From: Geothrix fuzhouensis
GTDB taxonomy: Bacteria; Acidobacteriota; Holophagae; Holophagales; Holophagaceae
DNA: 64,000 bases
Direction of reading: 5' to 3'
NCBI RefSeq assembly: GCF_024609325.1
Contig: NZ_JANHMQ010000005.1
Coordinates: 62,001 to 126,000 of the forward strand
Shown here: one piece after another, positions 1 through 8,765 of the stretch
How positions within the stretch are numbered: position 1 is the first letter of the stretch
Layout of the letters: every line of letters starts with the position of its first letter
Notes under the pieces: generated by a model
What the model was told of the DNA's origin: nothing
The model's input: only the letters and a program-made list of their open reading frames with translations
Database searches by the model: none
Program-made: the position numbers and the translations under genes

Positions 1-38
1 TCGTGATGGAAGGTGGAGAACGGCGTGGTCCGCCTCTC

Positions 39-383
39 CTACTTCATCTCGCCCTTGAACGTCGCGATCTCCCGCCGCAGGACCGTGGCACGGTTCTTCG
101 CTTCGGTCGACTTTAGTTGCGGCGTCAAGTCCGCCAGTTCCTGCTCGACGCGTTCGACAGTGGCGATCGGTGCCTCCACCTGGCTGGACGCATCCACGCC
201 CAGCGCCTGGGTCCGGCCGGCCGCCTGCCATTGCTCGCGGGCTCGCGCGAATTCCTCGCCCAGATCAATCACCTGCTGCTCCTCCGCCGAGAGGGCCACC
301 CAGGGGAGGCGGCCCGTCATGAAGTAGTAGCCTCCCGTAAACAAGCCAGCCACGACCACAAAGACAGCCAGAATCCTCTTCAT
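39..383 (-). CDS. Small membrane-anchored protein, unknown function
   Basis: Predicted 114-residue protein. I do not recognise the family. The N-terminus (MKRILAVFVVVAGLF) is a positively charged start followed by one hydrophobic helix, so it is an uncleaved anchor or a signal peptide. The rest is charged, Glu/Gln/Ala-rich and probably helical or coiled-coil, with two runs (about residues 35-60 and 75-112) separated by a short linker. I chose the ATG at 383; a GTG two codons upstream (389) is also possible. It is transcribed away from der and shares the 110-bp gap with it. Its location in the envelope is an inference from the hydrophobic N-terminus only. Confidence 0.6.
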   Translation of the reverse strand: MKRILAVFVVVAGLFTGGYYFMTGRLPWVALSAEEQQVIDLGEEFARAREQWQAAGRTQALGVDASSQVEAPIATVERVEQELADLTPQLKSTEAKNRATVLRREIATFKGEMK

Positions 384-498
384 GAACACACCCCATCGGA
401 TTTCTCCGCCTCAGCTTACGGCGAATGGAGGGCGATAGTCTCATTCCTTCCCTGTCTTTTCCCGCCCGAACCGATAGACTGAAGGGCTTGGAACAGAT

Positions 499-2079
499 AT
501 GAAACTACCCCTTGTCGCCCTCTGCGGACGCCCGAACGTGGGCAAGTCCACCCTCTTCAACCGGCTCACCCGCACCCGGGCGGCCCTGGTCCACGACCTG
601 CCGGGCATGACCCGCGACCGCAGCTACGGGCGCGTCACCTGCCTGAGCGAGGAGGGCGTGGCGGAGGAGGTCTTCGAGCTGGTGGATACCGGCGGCCTGG
701 ATTTCGAAGGCGATGACGTCATCACCCAGGGCATCACCCGCATGGCCGAGGCCGCGCTGGGCGAGGCCCACGTGGCCATCCTCCTGGTGGACGGCCACGA
801 CGGCCTGACCGCCGGGGACGAGGAGATCGCCGCGCGGCTCCGCCGCCAGGGCAAGCCCATCCTGCTCGTCATCAACAAGCTGGACGGCATGAAGGGCGGC
901 GCGCCCGATGCCGGCTTCTACGGTCTGGGCTTTGATCAGGTGCTGGCCATCTCCGCCGCCCACGGGGCGGGTGTTCCCGAGCTAATCGAGGCCATCCGTG
1001 CGCGTCTGCCCTTCCACCGCACGCCCGAAGAGGCGGAAATCCACTCGCTTTCGGACGAGCTGCGCTTTGCCATTATCGGCCGGCCCAACGTGGGCAAGTC
1101 TTCCCTCACGAACCGCCTGCTGGGCTATGAGCGCAGCCTGGTGAGCGAGGTCGCCGGCACCACGAGGGATACCGTAGATACGGTCTTCCACGTGAAGGAC
1201 AAGGTCTACCGGATGATCGATACGGCCGGCATCCGCAAGAAGGGCAAGACCCACGAAGGCGCCGAGAAGCTCAGCATCCTCAAGGCCAAACAGGCCATGG
1301 CGCGCGCCGACGTGAGCCTGCTCCTGCTGGATGCCGTGGAGGGGGCCACCCACCAGGATGCCGTCATCGCCGGCTACGCCCAGGAGGCCGGTGCCGCTGT
1401 CATCCTCGTGGTGAACAAGTGGGATCTCGTCGAGAAGGACACCCACACCATCTACGGGGCCGAAGAAGACCTCCGCCGCAGCCTGGGCTTCCTGCACCAC
1501 GCACCCATGATCTTCCTGTCGGCGCTCACCGGACAGCGCGTGTCAAAACTTTTCGGCATGATCGACGAGCTGGCCGAGGCCCACGCCCGGCGGATCCCCA
1601 CGGGCGAGCTGAACCGGTTCCTGCGCGAAACCGTGAGCGCCATGAGCCCCCACGCCATCGATGGCAAGCTGCCCAAGCTCTACTTCATGACCCAGGTGGG
1701 TGTGCGACCGCCCAGCTTCGTGGTGAAGGCCAACACGGACCGCGGACTCCACTTCAGCTACGTCCGCTACATGGAGAACCGCCTGCGCGAGCAGTTCGGC
1801 CTAGCAGGCGTGCCGCTACGCCTCAGCATCCAGAAAAAAAAGAAAGACGAGGGCGAGGAAGCGGAAGTCGCAGCTGTGCGCCGCATCCTGGATCCGGGTG
1901 AAGGCCTGAAGCCTTCCCGTAGCAACGAATCCCTCCAGGCCCAGCGGGTGGACAAGGTCAAGGCGCGGCCCCGCCCCAAGAAGAAGGAAGGCCCCAAACC
2001 CGCTGCCAAACAGGCGCCTCGCAAGGGCCCCGGCGGGCCGCCCAAGCGGGTTCGGCAGAAGTCCACCAAGCGCCCCTAG
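499..2079 (+). CDS. der: Ribosome assembly GTPase Der (EngA)
   Basis: Double-GTPase needed for maturation of the 50S ribosomal subunit. Two complete G domains are visible: GRPNVGKSTL near residue 10 and GRPNVGKSSL near residue 194, each followed by DTGG/DTAG and NK.D motifs. A C-terminal KH-like domain follows at about residues 370-460. The protein is 526 residues, longer than the usual 440-490. The excess is a Lys/Pro/Arg-rich disordered tail of about 65 residues (ending PKRVRQKSTKRP), suited to binding rRNA. The start codon follows only a weak Shine-Dalgarno sequence. Identification is secure; the role of the tail is inferred. Confidence 0.97.
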   Translation: MKLPLVALCGRPNVGKSTLFNRLTRTRAALVHDLPGMTRDRSYGRVTCLSEEGVAEEVFELVDTGGLDFEGDDVITQGITRMAEAALGEAHVAILLVDGHDGLTAGDEEIAARLRRQGKPILLVINKLDGMKGGAPDAGFYGLGFDQVLAISAAHGAGVPELIEAIRARLPFHRTPEEAEIHSLSDELRFAIIGRPNVGKSSLTNRLLGYERSLVSEVAGTTRDTVDTVFHVKDKVYRMIDTAGIRKKGKTHEGAEKLSILKAKQAMARADVSLLLLDAVEGATHQDAVIAGYAQEAGAAVILVVNKWDLVEKDTHTIYGAEEDLRRSLGFLHHAPMIFLSALTGQRVSKLFGMIDELAEAHARRIPTGELNRFLRETVSAMSPHAIDGKLPKLYFMTQVGVRPPSFVVKANTDRGLHFSYVRYMENRLREQFGLAGVPLRLSIQKKKKDEGEEAEVAAVRRILDPGEGLKPSRSNESLQAQRVDKVKARPRPKKKEGPKPAAKQAPRKGPGGPPKRVRQKSTKRP

Positions 2080-2491
2080 CACGCCCTCGGCCAGGCCGAA
2101 GTTGCCCGAATGCGAGGGCTCGGTCTGGGCTGTCGGAGGCCAATTCCCCGAAGGTTCCATCGTCAAGGCGCGCGTCCCATGCCTGCTCAAAGAGGACCGG
2201 ATCAACCTCCAGCTCCCTTGATCAATAGCTTCAAACAGGACTTTCTGATTGATTATTAATTATTGTAAATAATGCATTTATTTTAAAAATATCTAAATAG
2301 AACTGATTCTCAAGAAAATTAACAAGCCTTAACTTGAGGGGTTGACGGGCGACAGGGACTCTGGTTCCTACTTCCTGATCTTTCTTCGCAACCTTACCCT
2401 CCACGTCTGCACTCGCGAGGCGTGGGGCCGCATGGGCCAGTCGGGCCGATGTGGTTGCGCCCCCTCCCCCCCTCTATTGAAGGAGTTGCCA
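2080..2491. other. Intergenic region with AT-rich island
   Basis: A 412-bp gap between der and the M4 protease. The first 140 bp are GC-rich and show no convincing gene. Roughly 2222-2338 is strikingly AT-rich (runs such as ATTATTAATTATTGTAAAT) in an otherwise high-GC region. It lies directly upstream of a promoter-like TTGACG at 2342. I infer a promoter-upstream or silencer-binding island controlling the secreted protease. An in-frame ATG-less extension of the protease frame runs back to 2342 but has no Shine-Dalgarno. Confidence 0.5.
2342..2370 (+). promoter_or_regulatory. Candidate sigma-70-type promoter for M4 protease
   Basis: TTGACG (2342-2347), a 17-bp spacer, then TTCCTA (2365-2370). 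The -35 matches the consensus well; the -10 is weak. It sits at the end of the AT-rich island and about 120 bp before the protease start, leaving a long 5' untranslated leader. Read by eye only. Confidence 0.3.
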
Positions 2492-4921
2492 ATGGCGATC
2501 TCCAAGGGCCGCATGGCCTTGTCTTTCCTCGCGGCCGCGCTGGCCGCCGGTTCCCTCAGTGCCCGCCTTCCGCAGGAGTCTCTGCGCGGCGAGGCCGCGA
2601 CCCAGCGCCTGCTGGCCAACCGGGCCCAGCTGGGCCTGACCGCCGACCACGCGTTCCTGCTGCGGGACACGCATTCCGACCAGCTCGGTCAAACTCACGC
2701 CCATTTCCAGCAGACGTACAAGGGTGTGAAGGTGTGGGGCGGCGACGCCATCACCCACCTGAGCAAGGATGGCGCCGAGCTCCCACTCACCAATGCTCTG
2801 CTCAAGGGCATCCAGCTCAACGTGACGCCAGCTCTGGGCGCCACCGAAGCCCTGGCTGTGGCGCAGCAGGACTTGGCCCCCAAGGGTGCCTTCGCCTACG
2901 CCCCGACCACGGAACTGGTGGTCTACCCCGAGATGACCGAGGTCGTGCGTCGCACCGGCAAGGCCGCCGCGGAGTTGAACGCCGAGGACATGTCCCGCGA
3001 GGTGCTCCGCTACACCCTCGCCTACCACGTCCACACCGAGCTTGAGAATGACCAGGACGGCATCAAGCACACGGACTACCTGGTGAACGCGCACACCGGC
3101 GCCATCCTCAAGTCCTGGAACACCCTCCACACCACCGCCGCCACCGGCACCGGCAACAGCCAGTACAACGGCACGATCTCCCTGCCCACCAACTACACCG
3201 GCAGCACCTACGAACTGCGCGACATGACCCGCGGCACCGGCGGTTCCTTCGGCAACAACGTGGTCACCAACATGGCCCACGCCGCCACCACCAGCACCGC
3301 CACGGGCACCCTCTACACCGACGCCGACAACACCTGGGGTGACGGCGCCAACTACGTGGAAGGCAGCTCCACCACCGCCGCCAATGGCGAGACCGCGGCC
3401 GTTGACGCCATGTTCGGCATGATCAAGTCCTGGGACTTCTACAAGAACGTCTTTAGCCGCAACGGCATCGACGGGGCCGGCACCGCCACCTACAGCCGCG
3501 TCCACATCAGCAACAGCTACGACAATGCCTTCTGGTCTGACAGCTGCTTCTGCATGACCTACGGCGATGGGTCCTCCTTCACCACGCTCACCGCCCTCGA
3601 CGTGGCCGGCCACGAGATGAGCCACGGCGTCTGCGCCCGCACCGCGAACCTCACCTACTCCGGTGAGTCGGGCGGCCTGAACGAGGCCAACTCCGACATC
3701 TTCGGCACCATGATCGAGTACTACGCCCGCGGCGGGTCGGGTTCGACCATCGGCAGCACCGGCGGCAACTGGACCATCGGCGAGCAGCTGGCCACCAGTC
3801 CCCTGCGCTGGATGTACAAGCCCAGCCTGGACGGCTCCAGCCCCGACGCCTGGTCCTCCACCATCGGCAACCTGGACGTGCACTACTCCAGCGGCCCCAT
3901 GAACCGCTGCTACTACTTCCTCAGCCAGGGCGCCACCACCAGCGGCAACACCAGCACCACCTACCTGCCCAGCGGCATGACCGGCATCGGAAACGACGCC
4001 GCCGCCCGCATCTGGTTCCGCGCACTTTCGGTCTACATGACCTCCAGCACCAACTACGCCGGAGCCCGCACCGCTTCCATCAGCGCCGCCAAGGACCTCT
4101 ACGGTGCCGGCAGCGCCCAGGAACAGGCCGTGTGGAACGCCTTCCATGGCATCAACGTGGGTGCCGCCTGGACCAGCGGATCTTCGGATACCACCGCTCC
4201 CACCGTCTCGGCCACCGAGTCTGGCACCAGCGGCACCATCACCTTCTCCGCCACGGCCTCCGACAATGTGGGCGTCACCAAGGTGGAGTTCTACGTGGAT
4301 GGCGCCCTGAAGGGCAGCGACACCACCAGCCCCTACAGCATGACCCTGGACAGCACCACGCTGACCAATGCCAGCCACACCCTCACGGCCAAGGCCTATG
4401 ACGCGGCGGGCAATGTCGGCACCAGCACCGGTGTCAGCTTCACGGTGTCCAACGCCACCTCCGGCGCGGAACTCATCCTGAACGGCGGCTTCGAAAGCGG
4501 CGTCACCAGCTGGACCCAGACTACCGGCGTCATCGGCACCTACACCGGCGAGCCCGCCCATGGCGGTTCCTACGATGCCTGGATGTGCGGCTACGGCTCG
4601 GCCCACACCGACTACGTCTACCAGCAGATCGCCGTCCCCAGCACCGCCACCGGCACCCTGACCTTCTGGCTCCACATCGACACAGCGGAAACCACCACCA
4701 CCACCGCCTACGACACGATGAAGGTCCAGGTGCTCAACACCTCCGGCACCGTGCTGGCCACCCTGGCCACCTACTCGAACCTGAACAAGAACACGGGCTA
4801 CACCCAGAAGTCGCTGAGCCTCAGCGCCTACAAGGGCCAGACCATCCGCCTGCGTTTCTACTCCGTGGAAGACAGCAGCCTCCAGACCTCCTTCGTCATC
4901 GACGATGTGAGCGTCAAGTAG
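2492..4921 (+). CDS. Secreted M4-family (thermolysin-like) metalloprotease
   Basis: Extracellular neutral zinc protease of 809 residues. The ATG at 2492 is preceded by GAAGGAG and begins a signal peptide (MAISKGRMALSFLAAALAAG), so the in-frame upstream extension is not used. An FTP/PepSY-type propeptide precedes the catalytic domain. The zinc motif HEMSH begins at residue 374 and the third ligand, in GLNEANSD, is E398: the 24-residue spacing matches thermolysin H142/E166. DVHYSSGPMN carries the equivalent of thermolysin H231. After the catalytic domain come an Ig-like domain (about 566-655) and a C-terminal beta-sandwich (about 658-809, starting ILNGGFESG), probably for binding to substrate or surface. 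It is followed by a strong terminator and is monocistronic. Confidence 0.95.
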   Translation: MAISKGRMALSFLAAALAAGSLSARLPQESLRGEAATQRLLANRAQLGLTADHAFLLRDTHSDQLGQTHAHFQQTYKGVKVWGGDAITHLSKDGAELPLTNALLKGIQLNVTPALGATEALAVAQQDLAPKGAFAYAPTTELVVYPEMTEVVRRTGKAAAELNAEDMSREVLRYTLAYHVHTELENDQDGIKHTDYLVNAHTGAILKSWNTLHTTAATGTGNSQYNGTISLPTNYTGSTYELRDMTRGTGGSFGNNVVTNMAHAATTSTATGTLYTDADNTWGDGANYVEGSSTTAANGETAAVDAMFGMIKSWDFYKNVFSRNGIDGAGTATYSRVHISNSYDNAFWSDSCFCMTYGDGSSFTTLTALDVAGHEMSHGVCARTANLTYSGESGGLNEANSDIFGTMIEYYARGGSGSTIGSTGGNWTIGEQLATSPLRWMYKPSLDGSSPDAWSSTIGNLDVHYSSGPMNRCYYFLSQGATTSGNTSTTYLPSGMTGIGNDAAARIWFRALSVYMTSSTNYAGARTASISAAKDLYGAGSAQEQAVWNAFHGINVGAAWTSGSSDTTAPTVSATESGTSGTITFSATASDNVGVTKVEFYVDGALKGSDTTSPYSMTLDSTTLTNASHTLTAKAYDAAGNVGTSTGVSFTVSNATSGAELILNGGFESGVTSWTQTTGVIGTYTGEPAHGGSYDAWMCGYGSAHTDYVYQQIAVPSTATGTLTFWLHIDTAETTTTTAYDTMKVQVLNTSGTVLATLATYSNLNKNTGYTQKSLSLSAYKGQTIRLRFYSVEDSSLQTSFVIDDVSVK

Positions 4922-4940
4922 TCTCGTTCCGCATCACGAT

Positions 4941-4975
4941 AAGGGCCGCCTCCGGGCGGCCCTTTCTCATTTTCT
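4941..4975 (+). terminator. Rho-independent terminator after M4 protease
   Basis: Perfect 10-bp stem AAGGGCCGCC / GGCGGCCCTT (4941-4950 and 4955-4964) with a TCCG loop, followed by a T-rich run. It lies 20 bp after the protease stop. Confidence 0.9.
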
Positions 4976-4996
4976 TCCGTGGTCTAAGAAGTGCTA

Positions 4997-5190
4997 GAAC
5001 ACAGAGGGCGCGGAGGACCACAGAGGACGCAGAGGGGGCTGTGTGCTCGCCGCGCGGGTCCGCCGAAGGCCGCTTTCGCTTTTCCCCTGATCAGCAAGAG
5101 TTCCAACGTGGCCCAGGGCTGATAGGAGACCATCCGCAGCAGCTCTCTGTGCCTTCTGCGGCTCTCTGCGTCCTCTGTGTTCCTCTTTTT
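4997..5190. repeat. Long inverted-repeat element A (CAGAGGACG-type)
   Basis: Left arm 4997-5036 is made of imperfect 9-10-nt units (GAACACAGAGG, ACCACAGAGG, ACGCAGAGG). Right arm 5143-5185 is the pyrimidine-rich complement (CTGCGTCCTCTGTGTTCC) and is followed by CTCTTTTTGAG. About 105 bp separate the arms. It lies between the convergent M4 protease and recN. It shares its architecture, not its sequence, with the elements at 18938, 19337 and 22885. Confidence 0.8.
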
Positions 5191-5220
5191 GAGACTTGAA
5201 AACCCTGGACGATTCCCTGC

Positions 5221-6903
5221 TCATCCCTCGAGCAGCACCTTCGCGTGTTCCAGGGCCTCGGGCCGGTCAGGGTGGCCGGAGAGCAGGCGTGCCAGCTCGC
5301 GGTTGCGGGCCTCACCCGCCACCCAGCCCAGGGCGCTGCGGGTGCGGCCGCCTTCGGTTTCCTTGTGCAACCGTCCATGCCGGTCCGCCCGGGCCGCCAC
5401 CTGGGCGAGGTGCGTCACAGCCAGCACCTGGTGCGCCTGCCCGAGTTCCGCCACGGCTTTGCCCACAGCCAGGGCCGTCTCGCCGCCGAGGCCGGCGTCC
5501 ACTTCGTCGAGGACCAGCGTCAGCCCGTCTTTCACGCCCGCGCCCAGGGCCAGGCCCGCGCCCACCAGAGCCAGCATGAGGCGGCTCAGTTCGCCGCCAG
5601 AGGCGATCTTGGCCAGGGGACGGAAGCCTTCGCCTGGGTTCGGCTCGATCCAGATGGCCAGGGCCGAGAAGCCCTGCGCCGCCACCCGGACGGGCCGACC
5701 GCTCTGCTGCACAGGGCTGCCGGTCTCCTCCGCGAGGGAAAGCCGCAATTGGATCCGCGCACCCTTCATGCCCAGGCGGCCAAGGCGCTTCTGCACCTCA
5801 GCCTCCAGCTTGGGGATGGCTTCGCCTCGGCGCCCGTGCAAGAGCTCAGCCACCAACCGGTAGGCCTCCGCGGCCTTTGCCAGAGCCTTTTCCAGTTCCT
5901 TCACCGAGACATCACCGGCCAGCAGGGCCCGCCGTTCGTCCCTGAGGGTCTGCTGGCGGGCGACCAGTTCCTCGGGCTCGCAGCGGTGGCGGCGGGCCAG
6001 GCGTTCGTACAGCGCCAGACGGGCTTCCATGATCTCGATGCGGTCGGCCCCAGCCTGGGACCAGCGCAGGGCCTGATCCTGGGCCAAGGCCAACAGGTCC
6101 TCCAGCTCCAGGACGGCGGAGCGCAGGCGGTCCTGCTCGGCGACGGCGTCAGGCCAGTGCGCCACAGCGCGCACCAAGGCCTTATGAGCCAGCTCCACCT
6201 TGGGAATGCCGTCGTCCAGGGCCTCCGCTGCCTCGCGGAAGGCCTGTTCGAGATGGACGGCGTGGCGCAGGGGTTCGCGATCCGCCTTGAGCTGGGCCCA
6301 TTCGCCAGGTTTCGGAACGAGCTTGTCCAGATCCGCGAGCGCCTCCGCCAGCTGCTCCAGTCGCTGCTCGCGTTCGGCCTCGCTGCGACGCCGGGCCTTC
6401 AGCGCCGTCTCGGCTTCCCGCACGGCCGCAGCCTCGGCCTCCAGGCCGGGCTCGATGCCCAAGACTTCGTCGATGAGGGCGAGATGACGTTCCTCCCCCA
6501 GCAGGGACTGGTGATCATGCTGGCTGGTTAGGCGCATCCAAAGGCGGCCGGCATCGCGCAGATCCGCGAGGGTGCAGCTGGCGCCGTTGATCCAGGCCCG
6601 GCTGCGGCCCGACCCCACTTCGCGCCGCAGCACCACCGGCTGTTCCTCCGGCATGCCTCGTTCAGTCAGGAAGGCCCGCCAGACCTCGAAACGACCTTCC
6701 ACGACGGCTTCCACCGTGGCCCGTTCCGAGCCGTGGCGCACCAGTTCCGCATCGCCCCGGGCGCCCACCAGCAGGGACAGCGCATCCACCAGCAGGGACT
6801 TGCCCGCGCCGGTCTCGCCCGTGAGCACCGTGAAGCCCGGCCCCCAATCCAGGGACAGGTCTTCGACCAGGGCCAGGTTCTGGATGCGCAGCGAGGAGAG
6901 CAT
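5221..6903 (-). CDS. recN: DNA repair ATPase RecN
   Basis: SMC-like ATPase acting early in recombinational double-strand-break repair. The protein is 560 residues, the normal length. The N-terminus is typical (MLSSLRIQNLALVEDL). Walker A is GETGAGKS near residue 30, a long coiled-coil-forming middle (about 160-370) follows, and the C-terminal half carries an ABC-type signature (ASGGELSRLMLAL) and Walker B (LVLDEVDAGLGGE). It is transcribed toward the M4 gene, with repeat element A between them. The HTH gene lies 53 bp upstream on the same strand, so co-transcription is possible. Confidence 0.96.
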   Translation of the reverse strand: MLSSLRIQNLALVEDLSLDWGPGFTVLTGETGAGKSLLVDALSLLVGARGDAELVRHGSERATVEAVVEGRFEVWRAFLTERGMPEEQPVVLRREVGSGRSRAWINGASCTLADLRDAGRLWMRLTSQHDHQSLLGEERHLALIDEVLGIEPGLEAEAAAVREAETALKARRRSEAEREQRLEQLAEALADLDKLVPKPGEWAQLKADREPLRHAVHLEQAFREAAEALDDGIPKVELAHKALVRAVAHWPDAVAEQDRLRSAVLELEDLLALAQDQALRWSQAGADRIEIMEARLALYERLARRHRCEPEELVARQQTLRDERRALLAGDVSVKELEKALAKAAEAYRLVAELLHGRRGEAIPKLEAEVQKRLGRLGMKGARIQLRLSLAEETGSPVQQSGRPVRVAAQGFSALAIWIEPNPGEGFRPLAKIASGGELSRLMLALVGAGLALGAGVKDGLTLVLDEVDAGLGGETALAVGKAVAELGQAHQVLAVTHLAQVAARADRHGRLHKETEGGRTRSALGWVAGEARNRELARLLSGHPDRPEALEHAKVLLEG

Positions 6904-6956
6904 GGGGAGAGTCTAGCGGGTCGCAGAGAAAGGCGGGCGCGGCCCCCGAAACCCCG

Positions 6957-7208
6957 CTAGCCGAACCCGACCCGCCGCTGTTCCTCGAACAGATCCCTGC
7001 CCTCCAACCATGCATCGATTTCGAAGGGATAGGCATAGACGGAGCCGAGCCGACGATGCATGTGGCGGTGCACGGGCAGCCGCTCCCACTTCTCCCAGCG
7101 TTGGACGGTCGCCACGCTCACCTGCGCGTAGGCGGCGATCTCCTTCCAGGAGCGCAGGCAGACCTCTCCCGCCTTGGCGCCGCCCGGGGTGTCGCCTGAA
7201 GGGGCCAT
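6957..7208 (-). CDS. Small helix-turn-helix DNA-binding protein
   Basis: An 83-residue protein almost entirely made of one HTH domain: SWKEIAAYAQVSVATVQRWE is the recognition helix-turn-helix, followed by a short wing and GSVYAYPFEIDAWL. This HTH type is common in Acidobacteriota, often as the N-terminal domain of larger TolB/TPR proteins; here it stands alone. I chose the ATG at 7208 because GGAGGAG lies just upstream; the longer frame to 7286 has no such site. It could be a transcription factor, an excisionase-like protein or a relic of a larger regulator. Its targets are unknown; an AT-rich stretch (about 7260-7350) just upstream may be its own promoter. Confidence 0.75.
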   Translation of the reverse strand: MAPSGDTPGGAKAGEVCLRSWKEIAAYAQVSVATVQRWEKWERLPVHRHMHRRLGSVYAYPFEIDAWLEGRDLFEEQRRVGFG

Positions 7209-7766
7209 GCCGCTCCTCCCTCCGACCTCGTCATGCCACGCTCTGAAATGCCTTGAGCATGTCGGCAATCTTACAGAAAAAGGCATTCTTGTCGATTACA
7301 TCCATCACTATTTTCATAAAATCGCTTCTCATTCTTAATAAACATCAGCATGAACATGAGTCGTTGGCAGACCTCGCCACGCCTCTCATCGCTGTCGTCT
7401 GGTCCACAGCGATCCCGGCACGGTGGCACCCGCAAGTTCACCGAACCGGGGTTCTCCCTTTCCAACTCAGACAAAATCCTCCCGGGCAGGCATGGACCGG
7501 GTCGGTCCCTGCCTGCCACCCACCCTACCTATTGCAGGGGCGCAACGTTGGTGAGCACGCCAGAGATATCGGAGTTGAAATAGCCCAATTCCTGCATGCC
7601 GCCGGCCAGGGGGGACCAGGCGAAGATGCCGGCCCCCAGGAGGTTTCCGGAAGCGTTGGCGAAGTCGCCGCCCGGATTCTCATGCTTCCTGACCCGCCCG
7701 AAGGGATCGAGAGCCTCTCCCCGAGGTGGCGGCATCGCCGGTCATACTGGCATCAGGAGGAACCTC
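7209..7766. other. Intergenic region with AT-rich block, hairpin and gene remnant
   Basis: A 558-bp gap between divergent genes. 7260-7350 is AT-rich and probably promoter DNA for the HTH gene. 7485-7517 is an imperfect palindrome (GGCAGGCA / TGCCTGCC outer stem), placed just after the stop codon of the minus-strand remnant annotated separately. 7753-7766 holds the AGGAGGAA ribosome-binding site for the next gene. I see no complete gene. Confidence 0.5.
7529..7735 (-). pseudogene. 3' remnant of an unidentified gene
   Basis: Minus-strand open frame whose last ~45 residues look like a genuine protein C-terminus (ending NSDISGVLTNVAPLQ). The preceding residues are Arg/Pro-rich noise with no good start. 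A hairpin with four T residues beyond it (7485-7517, T-run at 7473-7476 read on the minus strand) follows the stop, as expected for an intact 3' end. I infer that the 5' part was lost when the cbs/E1-beta pair came to lie here. I do not recognise the family. Confidence 0.35.
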
Positions 7767-8765
7767 ATGCAGTACCGGAAGCCCTGCGGCAGTGTCCTGG
7801 AAGCCATCGGCAACACGCCGCTGGTGCGGCTGCGCCGCGTCGTGGGGGACCTGCCGACGGAGGTCTTCGCCAAGCTCGAGTTCCTGAATCCCATGGGCAG
7901 CAGCAAAGACCGCATTTCCAAGTACATGATCGAAGCCGCGGAGCGCGACGGCCGCCTGAAGCCCGGGGACACCATCATCGAAAACTCCTCGGGCAACACC
8001 GCCATGGGCTTGGCCCTCATGGCCATCCAGAAGGGCTACAAGCTGAAGGTGGTGGTGCGCGACACCATCTCCCAGGAGAAGCTCAATCAGCTCCTGGCTC
8101 TCGGCGCCGACGTCCTCAAAGTGGACACGAGCCTGCCGCCAGAACACCCGGACAGCTACAACAACATCACGCCCCGCCTCGCCCGGGAGATCCCGAACTG
8201 CTTCTTCCCGGACCAGCACGGGAACCGCGAGAATAACGCGGCCCACTACCACGGCACGGGGCCGGAGATCTGGGAGCAGATGGAAGGCCGCATCGACTAC
8301 CTGGTGGCCGGAGCCGGCACCGGCGGCACCATCGGCGGCGTGGGGCGGTATCTCAAGGAGCAGGATCCGAAGATCAAGGTGGTGGCCGTCGATCCTGTGG
8401 GCTCGGTGTTCACGCCTCACTTCCACGGGGAGAAGGACCCCAAGGCGGGCCCCTACAAGCTTGAGGGCCTGGGCGACGAATTTCTCATTCCCACCATGGA
8501 GTTCGAGCTCATCGACGAGATGTTCCAGGTGACGGACCGCGACGCCTTTCAGCACGCCCGCCGGCTCGTGAGGGAGGAGGGCGTCCTGGGCGGTGGCTCC
8601 AGCGGCGCGGCCCTCTGGGCGGTGCTCCAAGTGGCGAAGCACTTGCCGCCCATGGACCGCCCGGCGCGCATCGTGACCGTCTTCCCGGATGGCGCGGGCC
8701 GCTACCTCAGCAGCATCTTCAACGACGCCTGGCTCGCGGAACGGGGCCTGCTGGAGGCGAAATGA
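7767..8765 (+). CDS. PLP-dependent cystathionine beta-synthase-like enzyme
   Basis: Fold-type II PLP enzyme of 332 residues. It probably condenses serine or an acylated serine with homocysteine or sulfide. The PLP lysine is K47 in NPMGSSKDRIS; the phosphate loop is GAGTGGTIGG and the Ser-rich loop GGGSSGAAL. Details such as DQHGNRENNAAHYHGTGPEI, VDPVGSV and YKLEGLGDEFLIPT resemble cystathionine beta-synthase more than CysK/CysM. No C-terminal CBS regulatory domains are present, so control by S-adenosylmethionine at that site is not expected. I chose the ATG at 7767 because of AGGAGGAA just upstream. The stop overlaps the next start (ATGA), so the two are translationally coupled. Cysteine synthase is the main alternative. 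Confidence 0.85.
   Translation: MQYRKPCGSVLEAIGNTPLVRLRRVVGDLPTEVFAKLEFLNPMGSSKDRISKYMIEAAERDGRLKPGDTIIENSSGNTAMGLALMAIQKGYKLKVVVRDTISQEKLNQLLALGADVLKVDTSLPPEHPDSYNNITPRLAREIPNCFFPDQHGNRENNAAHYHGTGPEIWEQMEGRIDYLVAGAGTGGTIGGVGRYLKEQDPKIKVVAVDPVGSVFTPHFHGEKDPKAGPYKLEGLGDEFLIPTMEFELIDEMFQVTDRDAFQHARRLVREEGVLGGGSSGAALWAVLQVAKHLPPMDRPARIVTVFPDGAGRYLSSIFNDAWLAERGLLEAK

Noticed and set aside
2474-4675. 733-codon antisense ORF over the M4 protease
   Set aside because: Gly/Val/Ala-rich composition typical of the reverse frame of a GC-rich gene; no motifs, no ribosome-binding site, and the + strand gene is certain.
4994-5378. Short ORFs crossing repeat element A
   Set aside because: They consist of translated repeat arms and recN antisense; no start site or protein-like composition.
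7253-8236. 327-codon + frame ORF overlapping the cbs-like gene
   Set aside because: It covers the noncoding gap and a shifted frame of the PLP enzyme gene; the His/Gly/Pro-rich product has no domains.
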